A stretch of DNA of 7,319 bases, taken from the NCBI RefSeq assembly GCF_001039265.1, contig NZ_LFEK01000123.1:16474-23792 (forward strand), read 5' to 3'. This document shows, piece after piece, positions 1-5,944 of this stretch. A model generated the notes under the pieces. That model saw only the letters and a list, made by a program, of their open reading frames with translations, made no database searches and was not told the DNA's origin. Source of the stretch: Synechococcus sp. GFB01 (lineage in GTDB: Bacteria > Cyanobacteriota > Cyanobacteriia > PCC-6307 > Cyanobiaceae). The position numbers were made by a program, and so were the translations under genes. Within the stretch, counting starts at the first letter, position 1. Every line of letters begins with the position of its first letter.

Positions 1-1399
1 CCTGGCCCCAGTAGCGGAAGCAGCTGGTCTCCAGCAGCAGCAGGTGGAGCAGGGCCTGCTGGTAGGCCGGGGTCTGAGTGATGGCGGGATCCTGCGCCAC
101 CAGGGAGTCGAACCGCTGATGGAAGCGCGCGCTGAGGTTCTGCATCGGCTCCAGCACGTTGGCGTAGCCCTCCACCCAGCTGAGGTCGTTGGTCCAGGAG
201 GCGCCGGCCATCGAGAAGGAGGGATCGCCGGCCTGGAGTTCGGCGATGGCGGCGTCCACCGCCGCCGGGGTGGGTGCGCTGCCGGTGCGCTGCCAGAGCC
301 TGTGCTGCCCCACCGCCTGGATCGAGGGGAAGGAGTCGGCGTGGATGCCGGCGGCGTCGAGCAGCTCCAGGTATTCCGTGCCGTTGATCGCCACCGTGGC
401 CGCATCGCCGGCTGCTTCGCTGGCGATGCGGTGATGGGCCTGAACGAACGCCGGCGGGAACTCGTTCATCATCACGCCGCCGTTTTCGCCGTCGGCGATC
501 TGGCAGACGATGGAGGGAATGGTGATGCCGCCCAGCGCTTGCCGGCCCAGCCCCAGGGCCTGGTAGCAGGGCTGCATCTGCCCCACCAGCTTGGTGTCGG
601 AGCCCTGGGTCTTGATCAGCGCCGTGATGGCCACCTCCTCGCCGCTGGAGCTGCGCGCCACCAGCCGGTTGGGGATGAAGCTCTGCTCCTGGCTCAGCGC
701 CGAGCCATCCAGGTTCTCCACGCTGTGCTCCTGCACCAGCAGCCAGCGGTAGCCGCACTCCCGCAGCGCCTGCACCAGGGCGAAGAGCGTGTCTGGATGG
801 TTGGGCAGGGCCATCTCCGGCAGGGAGAAGCCTTTCACCCGCTGCAGGGCCTCGCTGCCGAACAGGGCGGCGACGTGGTGCTGCCAGGCCAGGATCTGCA
901 GCTTCAGATCGGGGATCGGCGTGGAGGGCGCCACGGCGTGGCTCCAGAACGTGCCCAGCCACTCCACATGGGGCTGCATGGTGGGATCCGTGGCCAGGAA
1001 CCGCAGCGCTTCGAGGATGTCGGCGCGGCCCATCTGCTCGATGCCCCAGAGCAGGTTGCCGGAGTAATCGAGCATGATCCGCGGGTTGCAGCCCTCGGCG
1101 ATCAGCTGGGGGATGAGTTCGGCCAGGCGCCGGTAGCAGCGGGCGAACGGCTCGGCGTTGTGGTTGTCGCCCTCGCCCGGGTGCTCGAACATCCACTGCA
1201 GGTGGGAGATCAGCTCTCCGTTGGCACCGGCCGGAATCGTGGGCTGGTGCATGTGCAGCGCGCAGGCGAAGGCCGATTCGATCGCCTCGAGCTTCAGGTT
1301 GGTGCGCTCCAGTGCCACCGGCCCCGGCTGCTGCACCAGGGCGAGAAGTTCGGCTTCACGGCCGGCGATCGGCGGCAGGGGTTGGCGGGGGAAGGACAT
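1..1399 (-). CDS. Glycoside hydrolase family 57 protein (C-terminus beyond window)
   Basis: The frame is open from an ATG at 1399 to the window edge, giving 466 residues without a stop. Family 57 enzymes cleave or transfer alpha-glucans (amylase, 4-alpha-glucanotransferase or branching activity) on a (beta/alpha)7 barrel. Visible motifs are HMHQP at residues 49-53 (the family's first conserved region), GFSLPEMALP with Glu195 in the position of the catalytic nucleophile, and ADGENGG with Asp303 in the position of the acid/base region. No signal peptide is seen, so a cytoplasmic role in glycogen or other alpha-glucan metabolism is likely. The start is supported by GGAG nine bases upstream. The gene diverges from the VOC gene across a 184-base gap in which I see no clear promoter. 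Family membership is firm; substrate and exact reaction cannot be read from the sequence. A 474-aa plus-strand ORF over the same region is its antisense shadow. Confidence 0.92.
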   Translation of the reverse strand, partial: MSFPRQPLPPIAGREAELLALVQQPGPVALERTNLKLEAIESAFACALHMHQPTIPAGANGELISHLQWMFEHPGEGDNHNAEPFARCYRRLAELIPQLIAEGCNPRIMLDYSGNLLWGIEQMGRADILEALRFLATDPTMQPHVEWLGTFWSHAVAPSTPIPDLKLQILAWQHHVAALFGSEALQRVKGFSLPEMALPNHPDTLFALVQALRECGYRWLLVQEHSVENLDGSALSQEQSFIPNRLVARSSSGEEVAITALIKTQGSDTKLVGQMQPCYQALGLGRQALGGITIPSIVCQIADGENGGVMMNEFPPAFVQAHHRIASEAAGDAATVAINGTEYLELLDAAGIHADSFPSIQAVGQHRLWQRTGSAPTPAAVDAAIAELQAGDPSFSMAGASWTNDLSWVEGYANVLEPMQNLSARFHQRFDSLVAQDPAITQTPAYQQALLHLLLLETSCFRYWGQ

Positions 1400-1408
1400 G
1401 GTTGGCAG

Positions 1409-1412
1409 CTCC
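1409..1412 (-). promoter_or_regulatory. Candidate ribosome binding site of the GH57 gene
   Basis: On the minus strand GGAG lies nine bases before the ATG at 1399. Spacing and sequence fit a Shine-Dalgarno site and favour this start. Most other genes here have no recognisable site, so it helps little in comparing starts elsewhere. Confidence 0.4.
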
Positions 1413-1583
1413 GTCAGGAGTCTGTTGCCCTTGGCGAGCCATCCTCAGCATCTGTCGGAAGACCGTGAGCATCGCTGGGATGGCTGTTCAACGCAGGGAA
1501 GCAGGCCAGGGCTGAGGGTCTTCCGGGGTGGCTGGAGGCCCGGACAGCACCCGTAGCATGGCTTTCTCGACACGGGCTCCGCC

Positions 1584-1958
1584 ATGGCCAGCAACCCCGT
1601 CACCTGGTTCGAGATCGCCGTCTCCGACATCGAGCGGGCCAAGCGGTTCTATGAGACCGTGTTTGCGCTCAGCCTCACCAAGCTCCCCACCCCCGGGGGC
1701 GATGACTACTGGACCTTTCCCATGAGCGAGACCCTCATGGGAGCCGGTGGCGCACTCACCACCATGGAGGGCATGCAACCTGGCGGTGGCGGCACCTTGA
1801 TCTACTTCAGCTGCGAAGACTGCAGCGTGGAACAGGCCCGGGTGGAGCCTGCCGGTGGCAAGGTGCTGCAGTCGAAGATGAAGATCGCCGATTACGGCTT
1901 CATCGCCATCTGCCTGGTCACGGAAGGGAACAGAATCGGCCTGCATTCAGAACGCTGA
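1584..1958 (+). CDS. VOC family (glyoxalase/bleomycin-resistance fold) protein
   Basis: This 124-aa protein has the usual length of a two-module vicinal-oxygen-chelate subunit. The start carries the family pattern WFEIAVSDIERAKRFYETVF (residues 8-27), the beta strand and helix of module one. A glycine-rich link follows (GGGGTLIYFSC), then the second module, ending in YGFIAICLVTEGNRIGLHS, the typical end of this family. Members form dimers that bind a metal and act as lyases, dioxygenases, isomerases or resistance proteins. The close relatives of this short type are mostly uncharacterised, so no reaction is assigned. The common Asp before TEGN is Val here. No Shine-Dalgarno site is evident before the ATG. 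An ATG at 1558 is in another frame. It points the same way as the MBL gene downstream, 212 bases away, so co-transcription is possible but not shown. Confidence 0.93.
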   Translation: MASNPVTWFEIAVSDIERAKRFYETVFALSLTKLPTPGGDDYWTFPMSETLMGAGGALTTMEGMQPGGGGTLIYFSCEDCSVEQARVEPAGGKVLQSKMKIADYGFIAICLVTEGNRIGLHSER

Positions 1959-1989
1959 TCGCCGTGTGAGGGCTCTGCGGCACACGCTC

Positions 1990-2029
1990 CTGCCCGCTGT
2001 CCCGGCTTCGTGAGGCCTCCAGTGGGCAG
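1990..2029 (+). terminator. Weak hairpin after the VOC gene
   Basis: CTGCCCGCT (1990-1998) and AGTGGGCAG (2021-2029) can pair over nine positions with one imperfect pair (C opposite T in register) around a 22-base loop. It starts 32 bases after the VOC stop. There is no T-tract, so terminator function is a guess. The rest of the gap to the MBL gene (1959-2170) shows nothing I can name. Confidence 0.22.
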
Positions 2030-2170
2030 CCCATTCCGCAGACCCGGACCCCTCACCGCCGCGCTGTCCGCCGTGACCCTCTGGGCCACACAGTGGTGAT
2101 CCTGGCCACTGTTGCCGCGAGCAGAAACACCTACGCTGCCGGGATCAGGCCACCAGACAGGCTGCCGCGG

Positions 2171-3001
2171 ATGATGGAGGTCAAGTTCTATGGGGTGCGC
2201 GGCTCGATTTCCGTTTCAGGGCCCCGCTACAACGAGTTCGGAGGCAATACGACCTGCTTTCAGATCATGGCCAGCGAAACGAAGCGAATCGGCATCATCG
2301 ATGCAGGCACCGGCATCCGCCAGCTGGGTGCAGACTTCCTTGCGATGGGCACCGACCAGTCAGAGATCTTCGTGGCGTTCACCCATTTCCACTGGGACCA
2401 TATCCAGGGCTTTCCCTTTTTCGCGCCGGCCTATGACCCGGACATGACCCTTGTGCTTCTGGCCAAAGGTGGTGACCCGAAGATCGACACTCTGAAGGAT
2501 ATCTTTGCCGCTCAGATGCAGGAGATCTACTTTCCCGTTGCCATGGAAGACATGGGGGCCCGTTTCAAGTTCATGCTGCTGGAGAACAACACCCAGACCT
2601 TTCGGCCCCCGGATGGTGTCCCGGTTCGGGTGACGGCGCTGAGACACAAGCACCCCGGCGGAGCCTACAGTTACCGCTATGAACGCGCCGGCCGATCCGT
2701 GGTGTTTGCCACCGATATCGAGCATGGCGATTGCATCGATATGAATCTGGTCAGGCTTGCCCAGGGGGCGGACATCCTCATCCATGATGGCCAGTACTCC
2801 AATCAGGAGCTGGTGAAGAAAAAGGGGTGGGGACACAGCAGCTACGAACAGGCCGCCGAGGTGGCCATCCAGGCCAATGTCAAGCAGCTTGTCGTGACCC
2901 ATCACGACCCCGATCACGATGACGAGCATCTCCGCAGCGCCGAGAGGATCTGTCAGGACATCTTTCCCGACACGCTCTTCGCCCGTGAAGGATGGTGGTG
3001 A
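2171..3001 (+). CDS. MBL-fold metallo-hydrolase, PhnP-like (COG1235 type)
   Basis: This 276-aa metallo-beta-lactamase-fold hydrolase resembles the Lactamase_B_2/PhnP-like group. It opens with the hallmark N-terminus MEVKFYGVRGSISV and GGNTTC, then IDAGTGIR. The metal motif HxHxDH is THFHWDHIQG (His72, His74, Asp76, His77). Further expected ligands are the His of HPGG (161), Asp of ATDIEHGD (182), and the late His of VVTHHDPDH (244 or 245). All are present, so a dinuclear zinc or iron site and hydrolase activity are expected. Known relatives cleave phosphodiesters, including cyclic nucleotides, but the substrate is unknown here. An upstream in-frame GTG at 2093 would add 26 residues; I prefer the ATG at 2171 because the family's conserved N-terminus begins there. 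The Met at 2174 is equally possible. No signal peptide, so cytoplasmic. Confidence 0.93.
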   Translation: MMEVKFYGVRGSISVSGPRYNEFGGNTTCFQIMASETKRIGIIDAGTGIRQLGADFLAMGTDQSEIFVAFTHFHWDHIQGFPFFAPAYDPDMTLVLLAKGGDPKIDTLKDIFAAQMQEIYFPVAMEDMGARFKFMLLENNTQTFRPPDGVPVRVTALRHKHPGGAYSYRYERAGRSVVFATDIEHGDCIDMNLVRLAQGADILIHDGQYSNQELVKKKGWGHSSYEQAAEVAIQANVKQLVVTHHDPDHDDEHLRSAERICQDIFPDTLFAREGWW

Positions 3002-3084
3002 GCACCTGAATCCAGAGAATCCCTGAGCGGACACCGCCCTGACGGCACCAGACTCCTAGAGTTGCCCCAGTCGATGGCTCGCCG

Positions 3085-3345
3085 TTGCAGACACCCGCTC
3101 TCGTTGTGACCATGGGGCTGATCGCCCTGCCCGCCCTGATCCCCGGTGCGGCACTGGCGCAGAAGCGGATTCCCAAGCTGCCGGGCTATGACGAGTGTCC
3201 GCTCGGCTATGTGAACGACCTCAAGCAGCACTGCAATTCACCCATCTACTACGAGGTGAAGCCCACCAACGGCAAGCCCTGTGACTCGGGCTGGATGAAC
3301 ATCGGGGCGGGGTACTGCAAGAAGAAAACCCTGAGAATCTTCTGA
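3085..3345 (+). CDS. Small secreted four-cysteine protein, start uncertain
   Basis: The product is a short exported protein. A hydrophobic stretch (GLIALPALIPGAALAQ) ends in an Ala-x-Ala-type signal peptidase site before QKR. The mature part is about 60 residues with four cysteines in the contexts DECPLG, QHCNSP, KPCDSG and GYCKKK, which could form two disulfides in the periplasm. I recognise no named domain. The style (CPLGY, SPIYYEV, GWMNIGAGYC) suggests a conserved small cyanobacterial family, but that is an impression. Possible starts in this frame are TTG 3085, GTG 3106 and ATG 3112; none gives a basic n-region. An ATG at 3074 one frame away encodes MARRCRHPLSL, a very good signal-peptide start, before a TGA at 3107. 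A one-base loss near 3105 would explain this (see findings). It converges with the diiron MBL gene across 12 bases. Confidence 0.62.
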   Translation: MQTPALVVTMGLIALPALIPGAALAQKRIPKLPGYDECPLGYVNDLKQHCNSPIYYEVKPTNGKPCDSGWMNIGAGYCKKKTLRIF

Positions 3346-3361
3346 GCCGGCTGCGGCTCAG
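3342..3361. terminator. Bidirectional hairpin across two convergent stop codons
   Basis: CTGAGCCG (3342-3349), a GCTG loop (3350-3353) and CGGCTCAG (3354-3361) form a perfect eight-pair stem. Its outer part contains the plus-gene TGA (3343-3345) and the complement of the minus-gene TGA (3358-3360). It can fold in both transcripts and is the natural candidate for ending both. There is no T-tract on either side, so intrinsic termination would be non-canonical. Confidence 0.5.
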
Positions 3362-4083
3362 GCCACATCCAGCACCTCCTTCATGGCCCCAGCCAGGCTT
3401 TCGAGCATGCCCCGGCTGGCACCTGTGAAGCACGATCCGTGCATCAGTGCCAGGGTGACGGGCTCGAGATCGGCGAAGGTCTGCAGCAGCCGACTGGTCT
3501 GCCGCGTGCAGGGCATGTACGACGCCAGCGGGCCCTGCTGCATCTGGCGCATCGCGGCGAGCGCTGGCCCGATCAGATCACCGGAGGTGAGGGGCGCGAC
3601 ATCGCCGAAGTGGTGGAACAGATCGGAGCAGAACAAGGTTCTGCGGGTTTCCTCGAACAGCAGGCCCGCATCCCAGCCATGCGGCAGATGCGGAGAGGGG
3701 AGGAACCGGAACCGGAACCGTCCCGTGCTCAGCACGTCATCGGCGGTCATCCCTCTGGCGGGCCTGATCGCGAAGTCGTCGATGCTCACCACCTTGCCCA
3801 CGAACGTGCAGACGGGTTCGGCCTGTGGTGCCAGCGCCAGCCAGTGATTGAGGCCGCCGATCTCATCCGATTCGAAGTGACTCCAGGCCACATAGCGCAG
3901 CGTTGTGGGATCGATCAGTGTCGCCACAGCGTCGCTCAGATCGCTGAACATCCCCTTCAGGCCGGCATGAAACAGCAGCGGCTGCTCGTCTCGAACCAGA
4001 AAGTGATTGAACTGCAGATCGAGATCGGCTACGTAGATCGACAGGCGGAACAGATCCGGTGCGATCTCGGTGACGCTGGCCAT
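3358..4083 (-). CDS. MBL-fold diiron protein, flavodiiron-like core without flavodoxin domain
   Basis: This 241-aa protein has the metallo-beta-lactamase domain of flavodiiron and ODP-type proteins. The start (EIAPDLFRLSIYVADLDLQFNHFLV) and LLFHAGLKG match that group. The ligand motif HxExD is SHFESDEIGG (His69, Glu71, Asp73). Further ligands fit as His135 (His132 is the alternative), Asp154 in FCSDLF and His215 in LMHGSCF. Spacings of 66, 19 and 61 residues closely match those known for flavodiiron proteins, so a diiron site is likely. Flavodiiron proteins reduce oxygen or nitric oxide using an FMN in a C-terminal flavodoxin domain; that domain is absent, so any redox partner must be separate, or the protein senses rather than reduces. 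No signal peptide. It lies downstream of the BASS-type gene on the same strand (145-base gap). Reaction unknown. Confidence 0.87.
   Translation of the reverse strand: MASVTEIAPDLFRLSIYVADLDLQFNHFLVRDEQPLLFHAGLKGMFSDLSDAVATLIDPTTLRYVAWSHFESDEIGGLNHWLALAPQAEPVCTFVGKVVSIDDFAIRPARGMTADDVLSTGRFRFRFLPSPHLPHGWDAGLLFEETRRTLFCSDLFHHFGDVAPLTSGDLIGPALAAMRQMQQGPLASYMPCTRQTSRLLQTFADLEPVTLALMHGSCFTGASRGMLESLAGAMKEVLDVA
3702..3719. repeat. Three in-frame copies of a six-base repeat
   Basis: GGAACC occurs three times in tandem inside the diiron MBL gene. On the minus strand it encodes Arg-Phe-Arg-Phe-Arg-Phe (residues 122-127), an alternating pattern that suits a beta strand. It is a likely slippage site that changes length by two residues without breaking the frame. 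Confidence 0.6.
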
Positions 4084-4187
4084 GGCTCGGGGCAGGGATC
4101 AGTGGCTCGCGCTGACTGCACGAGCGTTTCCCAGGGTTGGCCGGATTGGCGCTGATGGTGCCGATCGCCACGGATCTCTTCACAGCT

Positions 4188-4222
4188 CGGCCACGGGTCT
4201 GCCACGGCTCGGCGAGTGGCCG
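4188..4222 (-). terminator. Possible hairpin after the BASS-type gene
   Basis: CGGCCAC (4188-4194) and GTGGCCG (4216-4222) pair perfectly over seven bases around a 21-base loop, starting six bases beyond the BASS-type stop codon. No T-tract follows. The 145-base gap also holds three copies of GCCACGG (4167, 4190, 4201), possibly chance in GC-rich DNA. If it terminates, the downstream MBL gene needs its own promoter, which I cannot identify. Confidence 0.27.
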
Positions 4223-4228
4223 GCGTGC

Positions 4229-5064
4229 TCAGCGTCGCCAGCGCTCGTAGGGCGCGGCGAGGCCCAGCGCCACGATCAGGTAGAGCAGAACGGTGCCGAT
4301 CACCGCTGCCTGGTGCTGCGGAAAGGCGCCTGAGGCGAGCAGGAGCGCGATGGCGGGATGCCGCGAGACCGTGGCCGAGGCGAGTGCTCCACGGTTGCCC
4401 GGATCGCCGCCGAGCCAGTGCCCCGCCAGCAGCCCGAAGACGACGACCGCCACGATGACGAGCAGCGTGCCGCCGCCGAGCAGGGCCAGGATCCCGCGGC
4501 CCTGAACGATGAGGAGCACCACCACGCCGAGCAGCAGCACCGGCCCACCCACCCTGTCGGCAATCCCAGCCAGCCGCGGCGCCGCACGCGGCCAGAGCTG
4601 GGCGAGCCCGATGCCGAGAGCCAGGGGAGCCGCCACGTGATCAGCAGCACCCGCTCCACAGCCAGGGGTTCCAGGAAGGTCTGCACGCCGAACAAGCGGT
4701 CGACGATGCCGATCAGGAGCGGGATGAGCAGCAGTGCGACGCCGGAGGAGAGCACCTGCAGGCCGATCACGTAGTCGGTCTGGCCGCCCACGGCGGTTCC
4801 CTTCTTCGCCCAGGGAGGCAGCACGGGCGAGATCGCGATGCCCAGCAGTGCCGCGCCCACGCCCTCCCGGAGCGGCAGGAGCCACACCAGCATCAGCACG
4901 AAGGCGGGCACCGCCAAATACATCGCCGCCATGGCGCGCAGGCCGAGGGCCGGCTTCCGCAACAGCAGCATCGGTTGCTCGAAGCGCGCCCGCAGGCCGA
5001 TGGCCATCACGAGCAGCACCACACTCAGGAGCAGCACCAACTTGAGGATGGTGGCGGGATTCAT
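4229..5064 (-). pseudogene. BASS-type (bile acid:Na+ symporter-like) transporter, frameshifted
   Basis: The two halves of one membrane protein lie in two frames. Frame one starts at ATG 5064 (MNPATILKLVLLLSVVLL) and reads coherently to VERVLLIT (residue 143, codon 4638-4636). After that it turns into an Arg/Ser/Cys-rich shadow, while the other frame continues as VAAPLALGIGLAQLWP and runs to a stop at 4229. Adding one base near 4636 (ACGTGG to ACGGTGG on the minus strand) joins them as LLITVAAPLALGIG, giving about 278 residues with many hydrophobic segments. Features recalling the bile acid:sodium symporter superfamily are the loop AISPVLPPWAKKG followed by AVGGQTDY, and the late GNRGALASATVSRHP, similar to that family's second conserved Asn region. 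Such carriers import organic anions with sodium; the substrate is unknown. The family call is moderately sure, the frameshift very sure as seen. It may be real or a sequencing error. Confidence 0.8.
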
Positions 5065-5079
5065 CGGCGCGCTGCTGCG

Positions 5080-5193
5080 TCAGCTGAAGCGTTGCTTGAG
5101 CAGCATGACGCCATCGCCCCAGAGCTGCAGCAGCTGGGTGATCACGCAGGCGCCCAGCCAGTGGCTGATGCTCAGCGGAGCGGCACGTTTCAT
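5080..5193 (-). CDS. Possible 37-aa small protein upstream of the transporter
   Basis: A short ORF runs from ATG 5193 to TGA 5080 and encodes a 37-residue peptide starting MKRAAPLSISHW and ending MLLKQRFS, with a mildly hydrophobic centre. It ends 15 bases before the transporter ATG on the same strand, a spacing that fits co-transcription. Nothing recognisable is in it and no strong ribosome site precedes it (upstream sequence TGTTGAACAGCC). TATGTT lies just upstream (5207-5202) and could be a -10 element, giving a very short leader, but no good -35 is seen. It could equally be leader sequence without translation. The 144 bases between it and the next plus-strand gene show no other feature. 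Confidence 0.3.
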   Translation of the reverse strand: MKRAAPLSISHWLGACVITQLLQLWGDGVMLLKQRFS

Positions 5194-5337
5194 GGCTGTT
5201 CAACATAGGCCAGGCTGCGGAAGTCGACAGAGCGGAGAGGATCGGGTGCGATCGGGGAGACTGAAGCGATCGGCGGATGATCCCGGTGCGCTGCGCGATG
5301 GTTTCGGCGGCCTGCTGCTGCCCTGCTGGCTGGATGA

Positions 5338-5715
5338 GACACCCTCTGGCGCTGGACCTCCCAGCCCTTCCGCCTGAGCTGCAGCCTTGATTCCGACTCG
5401 CCCACGATCTTCCGTATCGAGCCCCGGAGCGGGCAGGTGCAGGAGCTGGATCCGAAAACGGACCAGGTGAGGAGCACGATCACCACCAGTGAACCGCCGC
5501 CCGAACTCGGTGGCGGCATCATCGACGACAGCCGGGTGACGATCACGCCGCGGCAGGTCAGCTGGGAGACCAGGATGTGCAGACCCCAGTGGGCGCGGGA
5601 CAGCCATTCGATCGATCTCACCACGCTCCGCTACACATCGGAATCGGTCGTGCAGATCGCTATGGGCCCGGAGATGAGCAAGGAGACACGCACGGGACGC
5701 TGCCGCAGGATCTAG
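5338..5715 (+). CDS. Small hypothetical protein, body intact, start region interrupted
   Basis: From 5338 to a TAG at 5715 the frame reads like a genuine protein: LWRWTSQPFRLSCSLD, then TIFRIEPRSGQVQELDPKTD, then ITPRQVSWETR, IDLTTLRYTSESV and a terminal GRCRRI. The alternating beta-strand pattern with SGQV and DPKTD turns recalls small exported cyanobacterial proteins, but I cannot name a family. An in-frame TGA (5335-5337) precedes it, and there is no ATG, GTG or TTG until GTG 5437, which lies in the middle of the coherent part. Before the TGA the same frame reads RWFRRPAAALLAG, like the basic and hydrophobic start of a signal peptide, again with no start codon. So either the gene has lost its 5' end to a nonsense or frame mutation, or a shorter 92-aa product is made from GTG 5437. 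Its stop overlaps the stop of the convergent cupin. Confidence 0.5.
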   Translation, partial: DTLWRWTSQPFRLSCSLDSDSPTIFRIEPRSGQVQELDPKTDQVRSTITTSEPPPELGGGIIDDSRVTITPRQVSWETRMCRPQWARDSHSIDLTTLRYTSESVVQIAMGPEMSKETRTGRCRRI

Positions 5716-5944
5716 CGGCGGAACTCCGGCCGGTCTTCCTCACAGATCACCAGCAGCAGGGTGTCGCTGAGAGCGGTTTCGGTGTGGGTGTCACCGGGCT
5801 CCACGAAGTCATAGCCGCCGGCATCGAAGGTGTGCGGGTCTTCGCCATGCCCTGCTTCATCCGGTAGAGGCCCGATTCCACGTTGTGGTCGCCCTCCCAG
5901 AGGCGGCGCTGGCCGAGGTTCATCTTGAACTTGTTCTCATCCAT
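5712..5944 (-). pseudogene. Cupin-domain protein remnant with internal deletion
   Basis: The N-terminal part (ATG 5944) reads MDENKFKMNLGQRR, then LWEGDHNVESGLYRMKQGM, with very high G or C at third positions, so it is genuine coding sequence. Near 5846 the sense passes to another frame: GEDPHTFDAGGYDFVEPGD, then THTETALSDTLLLVICEEDRPEFRR to a TAG at 5714-5712. The second part is the end of a small single-domain cupin, including motif two, G-x5-P-G-x2-H, as GYDFVEPGDTH. What should lie between, the first cupin motif with its HxH metal ligands and Glu, is missing. I infer a deletion of roughly 25-35 codons with a frame change at 5830-5850. Without those ligands the product could not bind metal normally, so this is a pseudogene unless the sequence is wrong. 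A possible GGAAGGG ribosome site touches the ATG. Confidence 0.75.

Noticed and set aside
44..1468. 474-aa plus-strand ORF, the longest complete ORF in the window
   Set aside because: It is antisense to the GH57 gene, whose frame shows conserved catalytic motifs. The plus product is Gly/Arg/His/Leu-rich with no recognisable domain, as expected for a shadow in GC-rich DNA.
1480..1492. 13-base sequence ATGGCTGTTCAAC repeated at 5192-5204
   Set aside because: One 13-base match in about 7 kb is not unusual by chance, and the flanks differ.
1400..1583. Promoters in the divergent GH57/VOC gap
   Set aside because: No -35/-10 pair stands out in this GC-rich sequence, so none is claimed.
2093..2170. 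N-terminal extension of the PhnP-like MBL gene from GTG 2093
   Set aside because: The 26 extra residues show no conserved pattern, and the family's N-terminus begins at ATG 2171.
2360..3034. 224-aa minus-strand ORF over the PhnP-like MBL gene
   Set aside because: The plus strand carries the complete metal-ligand set; the minus product shows no domain.
3439..4155. 238-aa plus-strand ORF opposite the diiron MBL gene
   Set aside because: Shadow ORF: rich in Gln, Arg and Gly, and the minus strand has all the expected ligands.
5190..5624. Two overlapping minus-strand ORFs of 144 and 135 aa
   Set aside because: Low-complexity Arg/Ser/Pro products opposite a plus frame with a better protein-like pattern; no motif seen.
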